Assembly (NCBI GenBank): GCA_963794745.1 | Contig: CAWCEZ010000007.1 | Location: 186,001-250,000, forward strand | Reading direction: 5' to 3' | Source: Fen-671 sp963794745 | Lineage (GTDB): Bacteria > Actinomycetota > Acidimicrobiia > Acidimicrobiales > Palsa-688 | DNA: 64,000 nucleotides | Part shown: positions 27,292 to 35,888 of the stretch, one piece after another | Numbering within the stretch: the first letter of the stretch is position 1 | How the letters are laid out: every line of letters begins with the position of its first letter | Translations under genes and position numbers: made by a program | Notes under the pieces: model-generated | What the model was told of the DNA's origin: nothing | The model's database searches: none | Seen by the model: the letters and a program-made list of their open reading frames with translations, nothing else

Positions 27292-28504
27292 GGTTTCCGG
27301 CGGAGCAGTTCAGGGGCGCGGTCGCGCAGCTCGGGCAGAGATGTGACCCCGAGCAGCTGCATAGTCAGCTTGAGCTGGGCCTTGAACAGGTCCAGCACCT
27401 TTGAAACCCCCTGCTCCCCGCCGACGGCCAGACCGTAAAGGTAGGGACGGCCAACGGCGCACAGATTGGCACCGAGGGCGATGGCCACGGCGATGTCGGC
27501 ACCATGACGGACGCCAGAGTCGAGGATTATTGCGGGCTCATCACCTATGGCCTCCCGCACCGGCGCCACCAGGTCGAGCGCTGGTACGGAGCGGTCCAAC
27601 TGGCGGCCCCCGTGGTTGGACAGGTGGAGGCCGTCGACGCCTACGGACATCGCCCGCTTGGCGTCTTCGGGGCCGACAGGCCCTTCAGGAACAGTGGTCC
27701 CTGCCACCAGGACCGCACCTCGGCAATATCGTCCCAGTCCAGGGTGGGATCGAAAGTGGTGGCCATATTGGCGGCGTTGACCTTGTTCTCGCCTACGTCT
27801 GGGTTGCCCAGGTTGGCGAACTTTAGGGTCGGGGCCCGGAGCATGTTGGTCCAGTAGCCCACCTTCGTGCCTATATCTGCCAGGGCACTGAGCCGGAGGC
27901 TGGGCGGTATGGTGAGCCCATTGCGGACGTCCCTGCGCCGCATACCGGCCAACGGCGTGTCGATCGTAACCTCCAACGCCTCGAACCCACTCGCTTGAGC
28001 CCGCTCGACGAGCGACCTGGCCATCCCTCGGTCGCGGAGCACGTACAGCTGGAACCACAGGTCGCCGTGGCGGACCGCGCGGAGGTCCTCTATGGACGTG
28101 TTGCCTACCGTGGACAAGGCGTAGGGGACGTTGTGCTTTTCCGCCGCAGCCGCGACGGCCACCTCCCCGTCCGGGTGCGACATCCGCGTATAGCCAGTGG
28201 CGCACAGCGCGAGGGGGAAGGCATAGCGGCGACCGCCGAAGAAGGGAGCGCTCAAATCGGGAGCGCTCACGTCTCGCAGGACCTGAGGCGCGAACTGCCA
28301 CTCAGAGAAGGCGGCCCGGTTCGCTGCCAAGGTCACTTCGTCGTCCGCAGCGCCGTCGACGTAGTCGAAGACCACTCCCGGGAGTCGTCGCCGGGCCAGC
28401 CGGCGCAGGTCATCGATTGTCAGGCAGCGATTGAGGCGCCGGGTGGTGGTGTCCCACTCTACGGACCTGAACTGGAGCAAATCTCTGATCTCGTCGAGGC
28501 GCAC
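27288..28504 (-). CDS. FMN-dependent alpha-hydroxyacid oxidase/dehydrogenase, frameshifted
   Basis: N-terminal part: LTIDDLRRLARRRLPGVVFD, then YVDGAADDEVTL; FPLALCATGYTRMSHPDGE; WFQLYVLRDRGMARSLVERA; EALEVTIDTPLAGMRRRDVR. Near 27690 the frame shifts, and the C-terminal part gives DAKRAMSVGVDGLHLSNHGG then RQLDRS with catalytic His and Arg, IILDSGVRHGADIAVAIALG and VGRPYLYGLA, the FMN-phosphate site. About 405 aa. Relatives oxidise L-lactate, glycolate or mandelate. It probably forms an operon with the downstream Gfo/Idh gene. Confidence 0.87.
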
Positions 28505-28646
28505 AACTATCCCCTCTTCATAGCGCCCACAGCGGAGCGGTCCTTATTAACGGCTGCGCAGCAGAGCCAGCTCGGCGTCTGTCTCGTCCGCGTCAAGCCG
28601 CAATGGTACGGCGTCGCCACTGGCGGTCGCCAAGTGAGCCGATAAT

Positions 28647-28988
28647 TCAGCGTGGCGAGCCAGCAACCAGCTCTGCGTTTCGCCAAGCCTCGATTTGGCG
28701 ATCTCTACGCTGACGTTCTCTCGGGTTACGCCTCGAACCAAGACCGGCAAGCACCTCGTCATGAGTGTCACTCGGGGCGAGATGCATGCTCAGCTCGAAC
28801 CCGGCGGCATTCAAGAGCCGCATCAAGGTCGGAATAGTCGGTTGCCGGCGGTCGCGTTCGTAGGCAGAGATCATCGTCGCGGGGACCCCCGCCCGGTCAC
28901 CGAGTTGTCCTTGGCTTAGGCCGCTCTTCATCCGCGCCAATTGCAGGAGGGCGGCCGCCGGCGAGGGGACATGATACAATCGTGCCAT
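28647..28988 (-). CDS. XRE family helix-turn-helix regulator
   Basis: 113 aa. Residues 15-65 form the HTH: ALLQLARMKSGLSQGQLGDR, AGVPATMISAYERDRRQPTI, PTLMRLLNAAGFEL. The tail (HDEVLAGLGSRR...RRDRQIEAWRNAEL) is typical of small XRE proteins often paired with a toxin or nucleotidyltransferase. No partner gene is evident; the 140 bp that follow hold a second open frame (to 28547, ending LDADETDAELALLRSR) which may be the natural C-terminus after a frameshift. Confidence 0.8.
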   Translation of the reverse strand: MARLYHVPSPAAALLQLARMKSGLSQGQLGDRAGVPATMISAYERDRRQPTIPTLMRLLNAAGFELSMHLAPSDTHDEVLAGLGSRRNPRERQRRDRQIEAWRNAELVAGSPR

Positions 28989-29031
28989 AGCACAAACGTA
29001 TCATATGTAGGATCTATCCGCCTGTGCCGGG

Positions 29032-30219
29032 TCAAGAGTGAAGGGTCACGCCCAAGGCGGCGATCCCTCGCAAGGTGATGTTTTCCTTATAGGCCGGTGG
29101 ATCCTGCTGAAGCTCGATGGCCCGGTAGCGCCGGGCCAGCGTGCCTAGCGCGACCTGGCCTTCCAGTCGGGCCAGCGGGGAACCGATGCAGGTGTGCGCG
29201 CCGAAACCGAAGCCCAGGTGACGGTTCTCGGTCCGGCCGATATCAAAAGTCTCCGGTCGGTCGAACTGCCTCTCATCGTGGTTGGCAGCGGCTGGGAGCG
29301 TGACCAGGCGTTCGGTCGGGTGCACGGTCCCACAGGAAAGTTCGATGTCATCGAGCACGACACGGCCGACAATGTGCACCGGGGAGTCGAAGCGCAACAC
29401 CTCTTCGACGGCGCTGCGGGTTAGCGAGGGGTCGGCGCGGAGCCGCTCGAACTGGTCGGGATGGCGAGCGAATGCCAAGACACCGTTGGCGATCAGGTTG
29501 ACGGTCGTCTCGTGCCCTGCGACGAGCAAGAGGTAGAGGATCCTGAGCAACTCGAGCTCGGTCAACTTGTCGCCTTGCTCTTCCGCCTCGATAAGGCCCG
29601 ACAGTAAATCCTCACCCGGCTGGCTCCGGCGACGGGCGATGAGGTCACGGAAGTAGGCCATCGCCTGCTCGCCGGCTGCGTTGTAACGTTCCTCGAGCCC
29701 AGGCGGCCAGGTGAAGGGAGGGTCGAGCCCTCTAGCGGTGACCGCCGACCATTCTTTGAACTCGTCTACTTCTTCTGACGGCACGCCGAGCATCTCGCAG
29801 ATCATCAGGACTGGAAGGGGGAAAGCCAGGTCGTCCACCACTTCCATGCTCCCAGCGCCCTCCGCCTCGTCAAGAATCCCGTCGACGATCTCCTGGGCTC
29901 GGGGACGGAGCTGGTCTACCCGTTTCGGTGTAAAGGCCCTGCTCACCAGCCCACGGAGACGAGTGTGGTCGGGCGGGTCCAAGAACAGGAAAGAAAGCGT
30001 TGGATCCTCTGTCTCGAAGGTCGGGTCCCAATCCGGCGACTTGCGCCAGTCGTTGCTGGCCGCCGGGTGCCGGTAAACCGTGAGGCAATCCTCGTAACGC
30101 GACACCACCGTCGGCCCGAAAGGGCTGCGGTGCAAAGGCTCATATTCGATCAGAGCGCGGTAGGTCGGGTAGGGATCGGCCTTGAAGGCCGGGTCCGTCG
30201 GGTCCCATCTCACGCCCAC
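29032..30219 (-). CDS. cytochrome P450
   Basis: 395 aa, soluble bacterial class. LFLDPPDHTRLRGLVSRAFT is the C-helix region. LLLVAGHETTVNLIANGVLA is the I-helix oxygen-binding motif, and EEVLRFDSPVH carries the ExxR. GFGFGAHTCIGSPLARLEGQ is the haem loop with Cys344 as the iron ligand. Close to the CYP107-like macrolide/terpenoid hydroxylase pattern. No ferredoxin, ferredoxin reductase or biosynthetic cluster lies nearby, so it depends on redox partners encoded elsewhere. Confidence 0.95.
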   Translation of the reverse strand: MGVRWDPTDPAFKADPYPTYRALIEYEPLHRSPFGPTVVSRYEDCLTVYRHPAASNDWRKSPDWDPTFETEDPTLSFLFLDPPDHTRLRGLVSRAFTPKRVDQLRPRAQEIVDGILDEAEGAGSMEVVDDLAFPLPVLMICEMLGVPSEEVDEFKEWSAVTARGLDPPFTWPPGLEERYNAAGEQAMAYFRDLIARRRSQPGEDLLSGLIEAEEQGDKLTELELLRILYLLLVAGHETTVNLIANGVLAFARHPDQFERLRADPSLTRSAVEEVLRFDSPVHIVGRVVLDDIELSCGTVHPTERLVTLPAAANHDERQFDRPETFDIGRTENRHLGFGFGAHTCIGSPLARLEGQVALGTLARRYRAIELQQDPPAYKENITLRGIAALGVTLHS

Positions 30220-30657
30220 GACGTCGCCTCATTTCTCGGGTTAGGAGCCGCTCCCGAACAACATACCCAAGGGGGAAGCGCCGCTGAGCAGCAGGCTCCT
30301 GTGTCCGCGACCTGCAGCCTTGACTTCTAACCCCAATTTGCCACTATCTCCATAATGTTGATAGATTCGGTCAGGTATTACCCCGGCTGGTCGGATTGCG
30401 CCCGTCCAGGCGGCTGCGGCCGGCCGGCCAGAGTCCCCCCTCTCTTGGCCCGCCGGCCGCATTCCCCTTCCCGGCCGCCTTGGTACCCTCCCCGCTGCTC
30501 CTAATGTAAGCCCGATTGACGAAGGGGTGTGCCGCGCGCAGCTCGCGCACCTGCGGGGAGGCGATGCTCGCCTCCCCGCCCTGGTGAGAGCGGTCGTCGG
30601 CGGCGTCGTGGCGTTTCGTGGTGACCGGGCAAGGCACCTTATGATCCGTCTGAGGAA
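30220..30657. other. non-coding stretch before the urease remnant
   Basis: 438 bp with no supportable gene on either strand; the open frames here have Arg/Pro/Ala-rich shadow composition. The only structured element is the perfect hairpin at 30553-30579. The tail end provides the GAGGAA ribosome-binding site of the ureA stub. Confidence 0.5.
30553..30579. repeat. perfect 12-bp hairpin, loop TGC
   Basis: GCGGGGAGGCGA (30553-30564), loop TGC, then its exact reverse complement (30568-30579). There is no T-run after it, so it is not a standard intrinsic terminator. It stands about 80 bp upstream of the urease-gamma stub and could be a leader structure or a terminator of lost upstream genes. Confidence 0.55.
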
Positions 30658-30711
30658 ATGCAACTGAGCCCGCACGAGACAGACAAGCTGATGACCCGCG
30701 GTAGACCGTGA
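30658..30711 (+). pseudogene. ureA: urease gamma subunit, N-terminal stub
   Basis: ATG CAA CTG AGC CCG CAC GAG... encodes MQLSPHETDKLM, the typical beginning of actinobacterial UreA, preceded by a GAGGAA ribosome-binding site. After 12 residues the homology ends and a stop follows at 30709. The complete protein has about 100 residues. With ureF starting only 19 bp later, this looks like the 5' edge of a deletion that removed most of ureA, ureB and ureC. Confidence 0.6.
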
Positions 30712-30730
30712 CTATTTCCGGTTTCACGCA

Positions 30731-31450
30731 ATGGGAGATCATCTAGCCGTGCTCGCTTCCAGCACCCTGCTTACCCTGGCCGACGGGCGCTTGCCGGCGG
30801 GAGGCCACGCCCACTCCGGGGGGCTGGAAGAAGCCGTGACGTCAGGCCGCGTTGGCAATGCCTCGGGTCTCGCCGCCTTCCTGGCGGGGCAGCTCCAGAC
30901 CACCGGACGCGTCGACGCCGCCTTGGCCGCCCTGAGCTGTTGGGTTTCGCCTTCGTTAGAGGACCTTTTCGCCCTGGAGGCACAAGCCATCGCCCGCTCC
31001 CCTTCTCCCGCTCAGCGCCGCGCCAGTAGGGCGAGAGGACGAGGCCTGCTCAGGGCGGCGGCTGCGATGTGGCCACCTGCCGCCGTAGCCTGGTTGGCCG
31101 AGCTATCCGGTCGCGCCCAGGCGGGCCCGATGTACCCGGTGGCCTTCGGTTCACTGGCGGCCAGCGTCGGGCTTGGGCCGCCCGAAACGGCTCTTGTCGC
31201 GGCCCAGGCGTCGGTCAGCGGGCCGGCGTGGGCCGCGACACGCCTGTTAGGCCTCGACCCATTTGCAGTGGGGCGTTGCCTGGCCCAGTTGGCCCCCGAC
31301 GTGGAGCGGGTAGCCCGCGAGGCCGGTGCTCTCACGCGTTGGGCCAGTCTGGCCGAAGCCATCTCTCAACTGCCCGCCTCTTCGGCTCTCCTTACCGAGA
31401 TAGGCGCTGAAGCCCATGCTCTATGGGAGGTGCGCCTCTTTGCCTCCTGA
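30731..31450 (+). CDS. ureF: urease accessory protein UreF
   Basis: 239 aa, all-helical. LLTLADGRLPAGGHAHSGGL then EEAVTSGRV is the conserved UreF N-terminus, and PMYPVAFGSLAASVGLGPPE and ARLLGLDPFAVGRCLAQLAP-type sequence follow. UreF works with UreD and UreG to load nickel into urease. Here none of the structural subunits or other accessory proteins is present. A GTG at 30749 is an alternative start. In-frame codons just upstream read RDYFRFHAMGD, which faintly recalls the UreC terminus QRYFLF. Likely an orphan without function unless urease genes lie elsewhere. Confidence 0.85.
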   Translation: MGDHLAVLASSTLLTLADGRLPAGGHAHSGGLEEAVTSGRVGNASGLAAFLAGQLQTTGRVDAALAALSCWVSPSLEDLFALEAQAIARSPSPAQRRASRARGRGLLRAAAAMWPPAAVAWLAELSGRAQAGPMYPVAFGSLAASVGLGPPETALVAAQASVSGPAWAATRLLGLDPFAVGRCLAQLAPDVERVAREAGALTRWASLAEAISQLPASSALLTEIGAEAHALWEVRLFAS

Positions 31451-31459
31451 AGCCATGTT

Positions 31460-31665
31460 CGGTACGTCACAGAGAACGGCACCAGCTTCCGCGGTGAGGT
31501 CGGTCCCGACTGCCTGGTGCAGGGCCCCGGCTCGCACCGAGTACCTGCGGGCGCACTTCGGCACCGCCAACAAGGCTCTAGCCAGGGACGTCAACCTTCG
31601 CGGCTATTTCGTCTGATCTTTCTTGGAAAACTTCGAGTGGGCCGACAGCCATTCAGAACTCGGTG
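31460..31665 (+). pseudogene. beta-glucosidase (GH1) C-terminal remnant
   Basis: Ten bases after the ureF stop the sequence reads RYVTENGTSFRGEVGPDCLV, the GH1 (I/V)TENG motif with the nucleophile Glu. After a frameshift near 31535 it continues RTEYLRAHFGTANKALARDV then NLRGYFV, a TGA where the family has Trp, and SFLENFEWADSHSE, matching the GH1 block GYFVWSLLDNFEWA. Only the last quarter of the ~450-residue enzyme is present, with no start codon. A truncated, dead fragment. Confidence 0.75.
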
Positions 31666-31710
31666 AGCACCAAGGGGTAACTCAGCCGGAGCGAGTTACA
31701 GGCCGTAGGG

Positions 31711-32578
31711 CTACGGCTCGTCGGCGTCGAGGCGGCTCAGTTCCTCGTCGCTGAGCTTGAGGTCGGCTGCTTGGGCGCAGTCGCGCGGAAGCCGGCCGGC
31801 TCGAGCCGGGGATCGGGATCACATGGTCGCCCTTGGCCAGCATCCAAGCCAGCACCACCTGTTGGACCGACACCCCGTGGTCATTGGAGACGCCCACGAA
31901 GGCCGGGTGGTCGTTGCGAAGGCTGTCGGCGTTGCCAATGCCACCGAAAGGGCTCCACGGGAGGAACGCGATGCCGAGTTCACCGCAGTGCTCCAGTTCA
32001 CCCTCGCTGGAACGGAACGCAGGCGAGAACTGGTTTTGTACGCTCACCAAGTTGCCCTCGCCCAGGATGGAGCGGGCCAGGTCGATCTGAGCGATATTTG
32101 CATTGGAAATGCCGACCATCTGCACCTTGCCCTCGTCCAGGAGCTGCTTCAAAGCCCCGATCGGCTCCTCGTAGCGAACCTTCGGGTCGGGCCGGTGGTA
32201 CTGGTACAACGCGATGGACTCCACTCCCAAGCGGCGCAAGGATGCTTCGGCGGCGCTACGGATGTAGGCGGGGTCACCGTTTACCGTCCAGGTGCCGTCG
32301 CCGGGACGGACATGGCCGCCTTTGGTGGCAACCAGGATCGAGCCTTTGTCGCCGCCCCACGACGCCAGCGCTTTGGCTACGAGCACTTCCCCGTGGCCCG
32401 TGTCGGCGCCGCCCAAGCTGTAAGCGTCGGCGGTGTCGATCAGGGTCATCCCGGCGTCCAAGGCCGCATGGATGGTCTCGATCGAACGTGCCTCGTCCGG
32501 GCGCCCTTCGATTGACATGGGCATCTCGCCGAGGCCAATCGCTCCGACTTGCCGTGAACCGATCCGTCGCAGTTCCAT
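31711..32578 (-). CDS. aldo/keto reductase, frameshifted near C-terminus
   Basis: AKR barrel: IGLGEMPMSIEGRPDEARSI, GMTLIDTADAYSLGG (Asp/Tyr), ILVATKGGHVRPG (Lys), YQYHRPDPKVRYEEPIGALK (His), VSVQNQFSPAFRSSEGELEH, FLPWSPFGGIGNADSL and VIPIPGSSRPASAR. A break near 31795 restores the normal end, DCAQAADLKLSDEELSRLDA, with a stop at 31711. About 288 aa. Resembles general AKRs acting on aldehydes and ketones rather than the aldose-dehydrogenase paralogues at 4759 and 50995. Monocistronic. Confidence 0.87.
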
Positions 32579-32665
32579 GTCGTTCTCCGATCAATTAGGT
32601 GTCTGACGTGTAGAGGTTACCTGGGCCGCGCGCTAATCGACGGCGTGCCGGCGGCCGGGCGACGG

Positions 32666-33817
32666 TCAGGTCAGAGATCGGCCCGGGCGCTCCAAGCGGT
32701 CGGAGATCGCCACGAGAAAAGCTGCCGCAGCGGCACCGTCCGCGACGCGGTGATCGACCGAAAGCGTCAGGTCGAGCTGTGGCACAGGGCGAACCGTCCC
32801 GTCCACCACACCAGGGCGCTCCCGGATCTGCCCGGCCGCCAAGATCGCACACTGGTCCGGGTCGATCACGGCCTCGAAGCGGTCGATGCCGAACATCCCA
32901 AGGTTGCTCACTGTCACAGCCACAGGCCCGGAGAACTCCTGGGTCAACCGGCCCTCTCGAGCCAGAGATGCGGCCCGCCGGGCGGTGAGCGTGAGCTGTC
33001 CCAAACTGAGCTTGGCCGGGCAGGGGACAGTAGCAACGATGAGGTTGTCGGCGGACGCCACAGCCAGGCCGACATCTCCGCGCCCAAGGCGCCGGTAAGA
33101 CGGCCCGGGTTCGCTCCAGGTACGGTCCAGTGAGGGGTGCTCGAGGAGGGCCGCAGACACGGCCTGCAGCAACAAGTGAGTGATCGTAAGGCCTTCTAGC
33201 TCCGCAGCCAGCTCGCGCAGCGCAGTGGCGTCGATGGTCTTGGATATCGAGAAGTGAGGCACCTGGGTGGCGCGGGCCAAACGGCGAGCGATGGCCTGGC
33301 GGTGCGGCGCCACCGGCTCCCCGCCCAGCGCTCCCGCCGTCGCCCCGGCGCCCCGTTTGTCGATGGTCTCTTGCACGTCGCGTCGCTCGATGCGCCCTTC
33401 AGGCCCTGTCCCAGTCACGCCCGAGATGTCGAGCCCATGCTCCCTGGCGAGCGTGCGAGCCGCCGGAGTGGCCTGCACCCGGGCCTCGGGAGCCGCCCCC
33501 GGTGCCTCGGCCGCGACAGGGCTGTTGCCGGGCGCCGGGGCCCTGGGAGCGGGAACACTCGTGGACGGTACCGCCTCACCGGCTTCGCCCAGCCAGGCGA
33601 TCACGGTGCCCGAGGCAACGATCTCACCCGGCTGGCAGAGCACCTGCAGCACAGTGCCGGTGGCCGCCGCCTCGACCTCCAGGGTGGTCTTGTCCGATTC
33701 CGCCTCGAACAAGGGCTCGCCCTCGACCACATCGGCGCCCACCGCCTTGAACCACTGGACAAGCTTCATCTCGTCACTGGACTGGCCGAGCGCCGGCATG
33801 CGAATGGCGTGGGCCAC
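32666..33817 (-). CDS. 2-oxoacid dehydrogenase E2 (dihydrolipoamide acyltransferase)
   Basis: 383 aa. The lipoyl domain (residues 1-78) has ESDKTTLEVEA with Lys43 as the lipoylation site. A Pro/Ala linker follows. The E1/E3-binding domain is TPAARTLAREHGLDISGVTG then TGPEGRIERRDVQ. The catalytic domain has FGIDRFEAVIDPDQCAILAA and, near the end, DHRVADG with His356 and Asp360. Transfers acyl groups from E1 to CoA. One lipoyl domain and a fairly short core fit acetoin- or branched-chain-type complexes. The start lies 4 bp after E1beta. Confidence 0.93.
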   Translation of the reverse strand: MAHAIRMPALGQSSDEMKLVQWFKAVGADVVEGEPLFEAESDKTTLEVEAAATGTVLQVLCQPGEIVASGTVIAWLGEAGEAVPSTSVPAPRAPAPGNSPVAAEAPGAAPEARVQATPAARTLAREHGLDISGVTGTGPEGRIERRDVQETIDKRGAGATAGALGGEPVAPHRQAIARRLARATQVPHFSISKTIDATALRELAAELEGLTITHLLLQAVSAALLEHPSLDRTWSEPGPSYRRLGRGDVGLAVASADNLIVATVPCPAKLSLGQLTLTARRAASLAREGRLTQEFSGPVAVTVSNLGMFGIDRFEAVIDPDQCAILAAGQIRERPGVVDGTVRPVPQLDLTLSVDHRVADGAAAAAFLVAISDRLERPGRSLT

Positions 33818-33821
33818 TTAG

Positions 33822-34910
33822 CTAGGCCATGACCTGTCTCACTGCTGCCACGACGCGCGCCGTGCTCGGCAGCACGGCATCCTCGAGGACGGGCGCGCAG
33901 GGCATCGGGACGTCCAAGGTTGCCACCCTTTTCACGGGGGCTTCCAAGTACGGAAGGCATTCGTCGGCAGCACGGGCTGCCACTTCTGCACCCCAACCCC
34001 CCGTGAGGGTGTCCTCGTGCACGATCACCAGACGACCGGTCCGGCGCACGGAGCCGAATATGGTGCCGCCGTCCAAGGGTTGCAGGGTGAGCGGGTCGAT
34101 GACCTCGCATTCGATCCCTTCGGCGGCGAGCTCCTCCGCTGCAGCCAAGGCTCTGTAGAGCGATATGTGGGTGGCGACCACGGTGACGTCGCGCCCGGGC
34201 CGTTTCACGACGGCCTGGCCGATCGGCACCACGTAGTCCTCGAGTGGCACCTCGCAGGTGAGGTCGAAGCCCCCGGCCGCCTCGCGGCCTTTGCTCCCGT
34301 AGAGCATCTTGTGCTCGAAGACCAGGACCGGGTTGTTGTCGCGGATGGCGCTTTTGAGGATGCCCTTGGCGTTGTAGGCGTCGGAGGGTGCTACGACTTT
34401 TAAGCCCGGAACGTGGGCGAAATAACTCTCCGGGCACTGCCCGTGCTGCGCTCCCCGGGTGGTCGCTCCGACCGGGGCTCGCATGACCATAGGGACCGAG
34501 AGCTTGCCGCCGGACATGTAACGGAGCTTGGCCGCCTGGTTGACTAGCTCGTCCATGCACTCGAAAAGAAAGTCTGAGTACTGCATGTCGGCGATCGGCC
34601 GCATCCCCAGAATGGCCGCTCCGACAGCTGCACCTGCGATCGCCTTTTCACTGATCGGCGTGTCGATCATCCGTTCGTGGCCAAACTCTTCAGGCAATCC
34701 GAGGTAAACACCGAAGGCGCCGCCGAATCCGCCCTCGACCCCGATGTCCTCCCCGATAAGAAATACGTCGGGGTCCCGGCGCATTTCTTCGGCGATGGCT
34801 TCGCGCAGCGCCTCGGAGATCGTCAGTCTGCGACTACCAACCGCGCTCTCGGGCCAAGTCTTGGTCTCGGGCACAGTCTTGGTCTCGGGCACAATCTCGG
34901 TCTCAGGCAT
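33822..34910 (-). CDS. 2-oxoacid (pyruvate/acetoin-type) dehydrogenase E1 component beta subunit
   Basis: 362 aa from the ATG at 34910, which overlaps the E1alpha stop. ALREAIAEEMRRDPDVFLIG then EDIG is the canonical beginning. MIDTPISEKAIAGAAVGAAI, MVMRAPVGATTRGAQHGQCP and VHEDTLTGGWGAEVAARAAD follow; the last is the C-terminal regulatory domain. Pairs with E1alpha to bind thiamine diphosphate. The first ~20 residues are an added tail of PETKTV-type repeats not usual in the family. Longer starts upstream would only extend into the E1alpha region. Confidence 0.94.
   Translation of the reverse strand: MPETEIVPETKTVPETKTWPESAVGSRRLTISEALREAIAEEMRRDPDVFLIGEDIGVEGGFGGAFGVYLGLPEEFGHERMIDTPISEKAIAGAAVGAAILGMRPIADMQYSDFLFECMDELVNQAAKLRYMSGGKLSVPMVMRAPVGATTRGAQHGQCPESYFAHVPGLKVVAPSDAYNAKGILKSAIRDNNPVLVFEHKMLYGSKGREAAGGFDLTCEVPLEDYVVPIGQAVVKRPGRDVTVVATHISLYRALAAAEELAAEGIECEVIDPLTLQPLDGGTIFGSVRRTGRLVIVHEDTLTGGWGAEVAARAADECLPYLEAPVKRVATLDVPMPCAPVLEDAVLPSTARVVAAVRQVMA
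34857..34910 (-). repeat. 3 x 18-bp tandem repeat encoding the E1beta N-terminal tail
   Basis: Two identical 18-bp units (34857-34874, 34875-34892) and one diverged unit (34893-34910) encode PETEIV-PETKTV-PETKTW, followed by a partial fourth unit. The repeat lies at the extreme start of the protein and could vary in number by slippage. Confidence 0.85.
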
Positions 34911-35856
34911 AAACGTCCTCGAGAGCTTCCTGCGGCGAGGGGAACGGCGAGCTCCTGGCAAATTCGACAGCGTCGTCCAGTTCGGCTTTCACCTCGGCCT
35001 CCAAACGGGCTTCTGTGGCGTCGTCCAGGTGGGGCCGCAGCACCAACAGGGGGTCACGCGACGCCCACTCCTCCTCCTCTTCACGAGTCCGGTAGCCTCG
35101 CCCGTCGCTGCGGCTATGTCCCGTAAAACGGTACGTTTTGCACTCCACCACGAGCGGGCCGCCGCCGGCGCGAGCTGTGGCCACAGCCCGGGCGCTCGCC
35201 TCGCGCACCGCGAGGACGTCCATCCCGTCGACGATCTCGGCGGGCACGCCGTACGCTCTTGCCCGGTCGGCAACATCGGGCACTCGGGAGACCAGGTCGT
35301 AACGAGTGGACGCACCGTAGAGATTGTTCTCACAGACGTAGACGACCGGGAGGTCCTTTACCGCTGAGAAGTTGAGGCTCTCGTGGAAAGCGCCCTCGTT
35401 GGTGGCGCCCTCACCGAAGAAGCAGACCGCGACCTGATCGGTCTTGCGAAGCTTCATGGCCAGGCCAAGCCCGGAAACCACGCTCGCCCCGCCGGCGACA
35501 ATGGCGATGGCCGGGACCATCCCAACGGCCGGGTCCCCAAGGTGCATGGACCCACCCTTGCCCTTGCACGCCCCGGTTGCCTTTCCGTAGAGCTCAGCCA
35601 TGGCGGCTCGAGACGAAACCCCTTTGGCGAGGGCATGCCCATGGGGCCGGTGGGTCGAAGTGACCCAGTCGTCACGGCGCAGGACATCGCAGACACCTAC
35701 GGCCACCGCCTCCTGGCCCTGGTACTGGTGAAGCGTCCCAGGGATCTCCCCTTCAAGGAACAAGCGGAAGACGCGGTCTTCGAAACGTCGAATAAGCAGC
35801 ATCGCTCTGTACAGCGCCGGCGCGGACGGTTCCCCGGCGATCATTTGCTCACCCAT
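34903..35856 (-). CDS. 2-oxoacid (pyruvate/acetoin-type) dehydrogenase E1 component alpha subunit
   Basis: 317 aa. LYRAMLLIRRFEDRVFRLFL opens the protein. STHRPHGHALAKGV, KGKGGSMHLGDPAVGM and FFGEGATNEGAFHESLNFSA form the thiamine-diphosphate site (GEGA...N with Mg ligand). ECKTYRFTGHSRSDGRGYRT is the phosphorylation-loop region. Oxidatively decarboxylates a 2-oxo acid or cleaves acetoin. Operon order regulator-E1alpha-E1beta-E2; no E3 (dihydrolipoamide dehydrogenase) follows, so the cell's common E3 is presumably used. Confidence 0.94.
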   Translation of the reverse strand: MGEQMIAGEPSAPALYRAMLLIRRFEDRVFRLFLEGEIPGTLHQYQGQEAVAVGVCDVLRRDDWVTSTHRPHGHALAKGVSSRAAMAELYGKATGACKGKGGSMHLGDPAVGMVPAIAIVAGGASVVSGLGLAMKLRKTDQVAVCFFGEGATNEGAFHESLNFSAVKDLPVVYVCENNLYGASTRYDLVSRVPDVADRARAYGVPAEIVDGMDVLAVREASARAVATARAGGGPLVVECKTYRFTGHSRSDGRGYRTREEEEEWASRDPLLVLRPHLDDATEARLEAEVKAELDDAVEFARSSPFPSPQEALEDVYA

Positions 35857-35888
35857 AGAGCTAATGATCGCGGTTCAACGATGTGGTG

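Noticed and set aside
29032..30219. P450 as part of a secondary-metabolite cluster
   Set aside because: No core biosynthetic gene (PKS, NRPS, terpene cyclase) or redox partner lies in the window.
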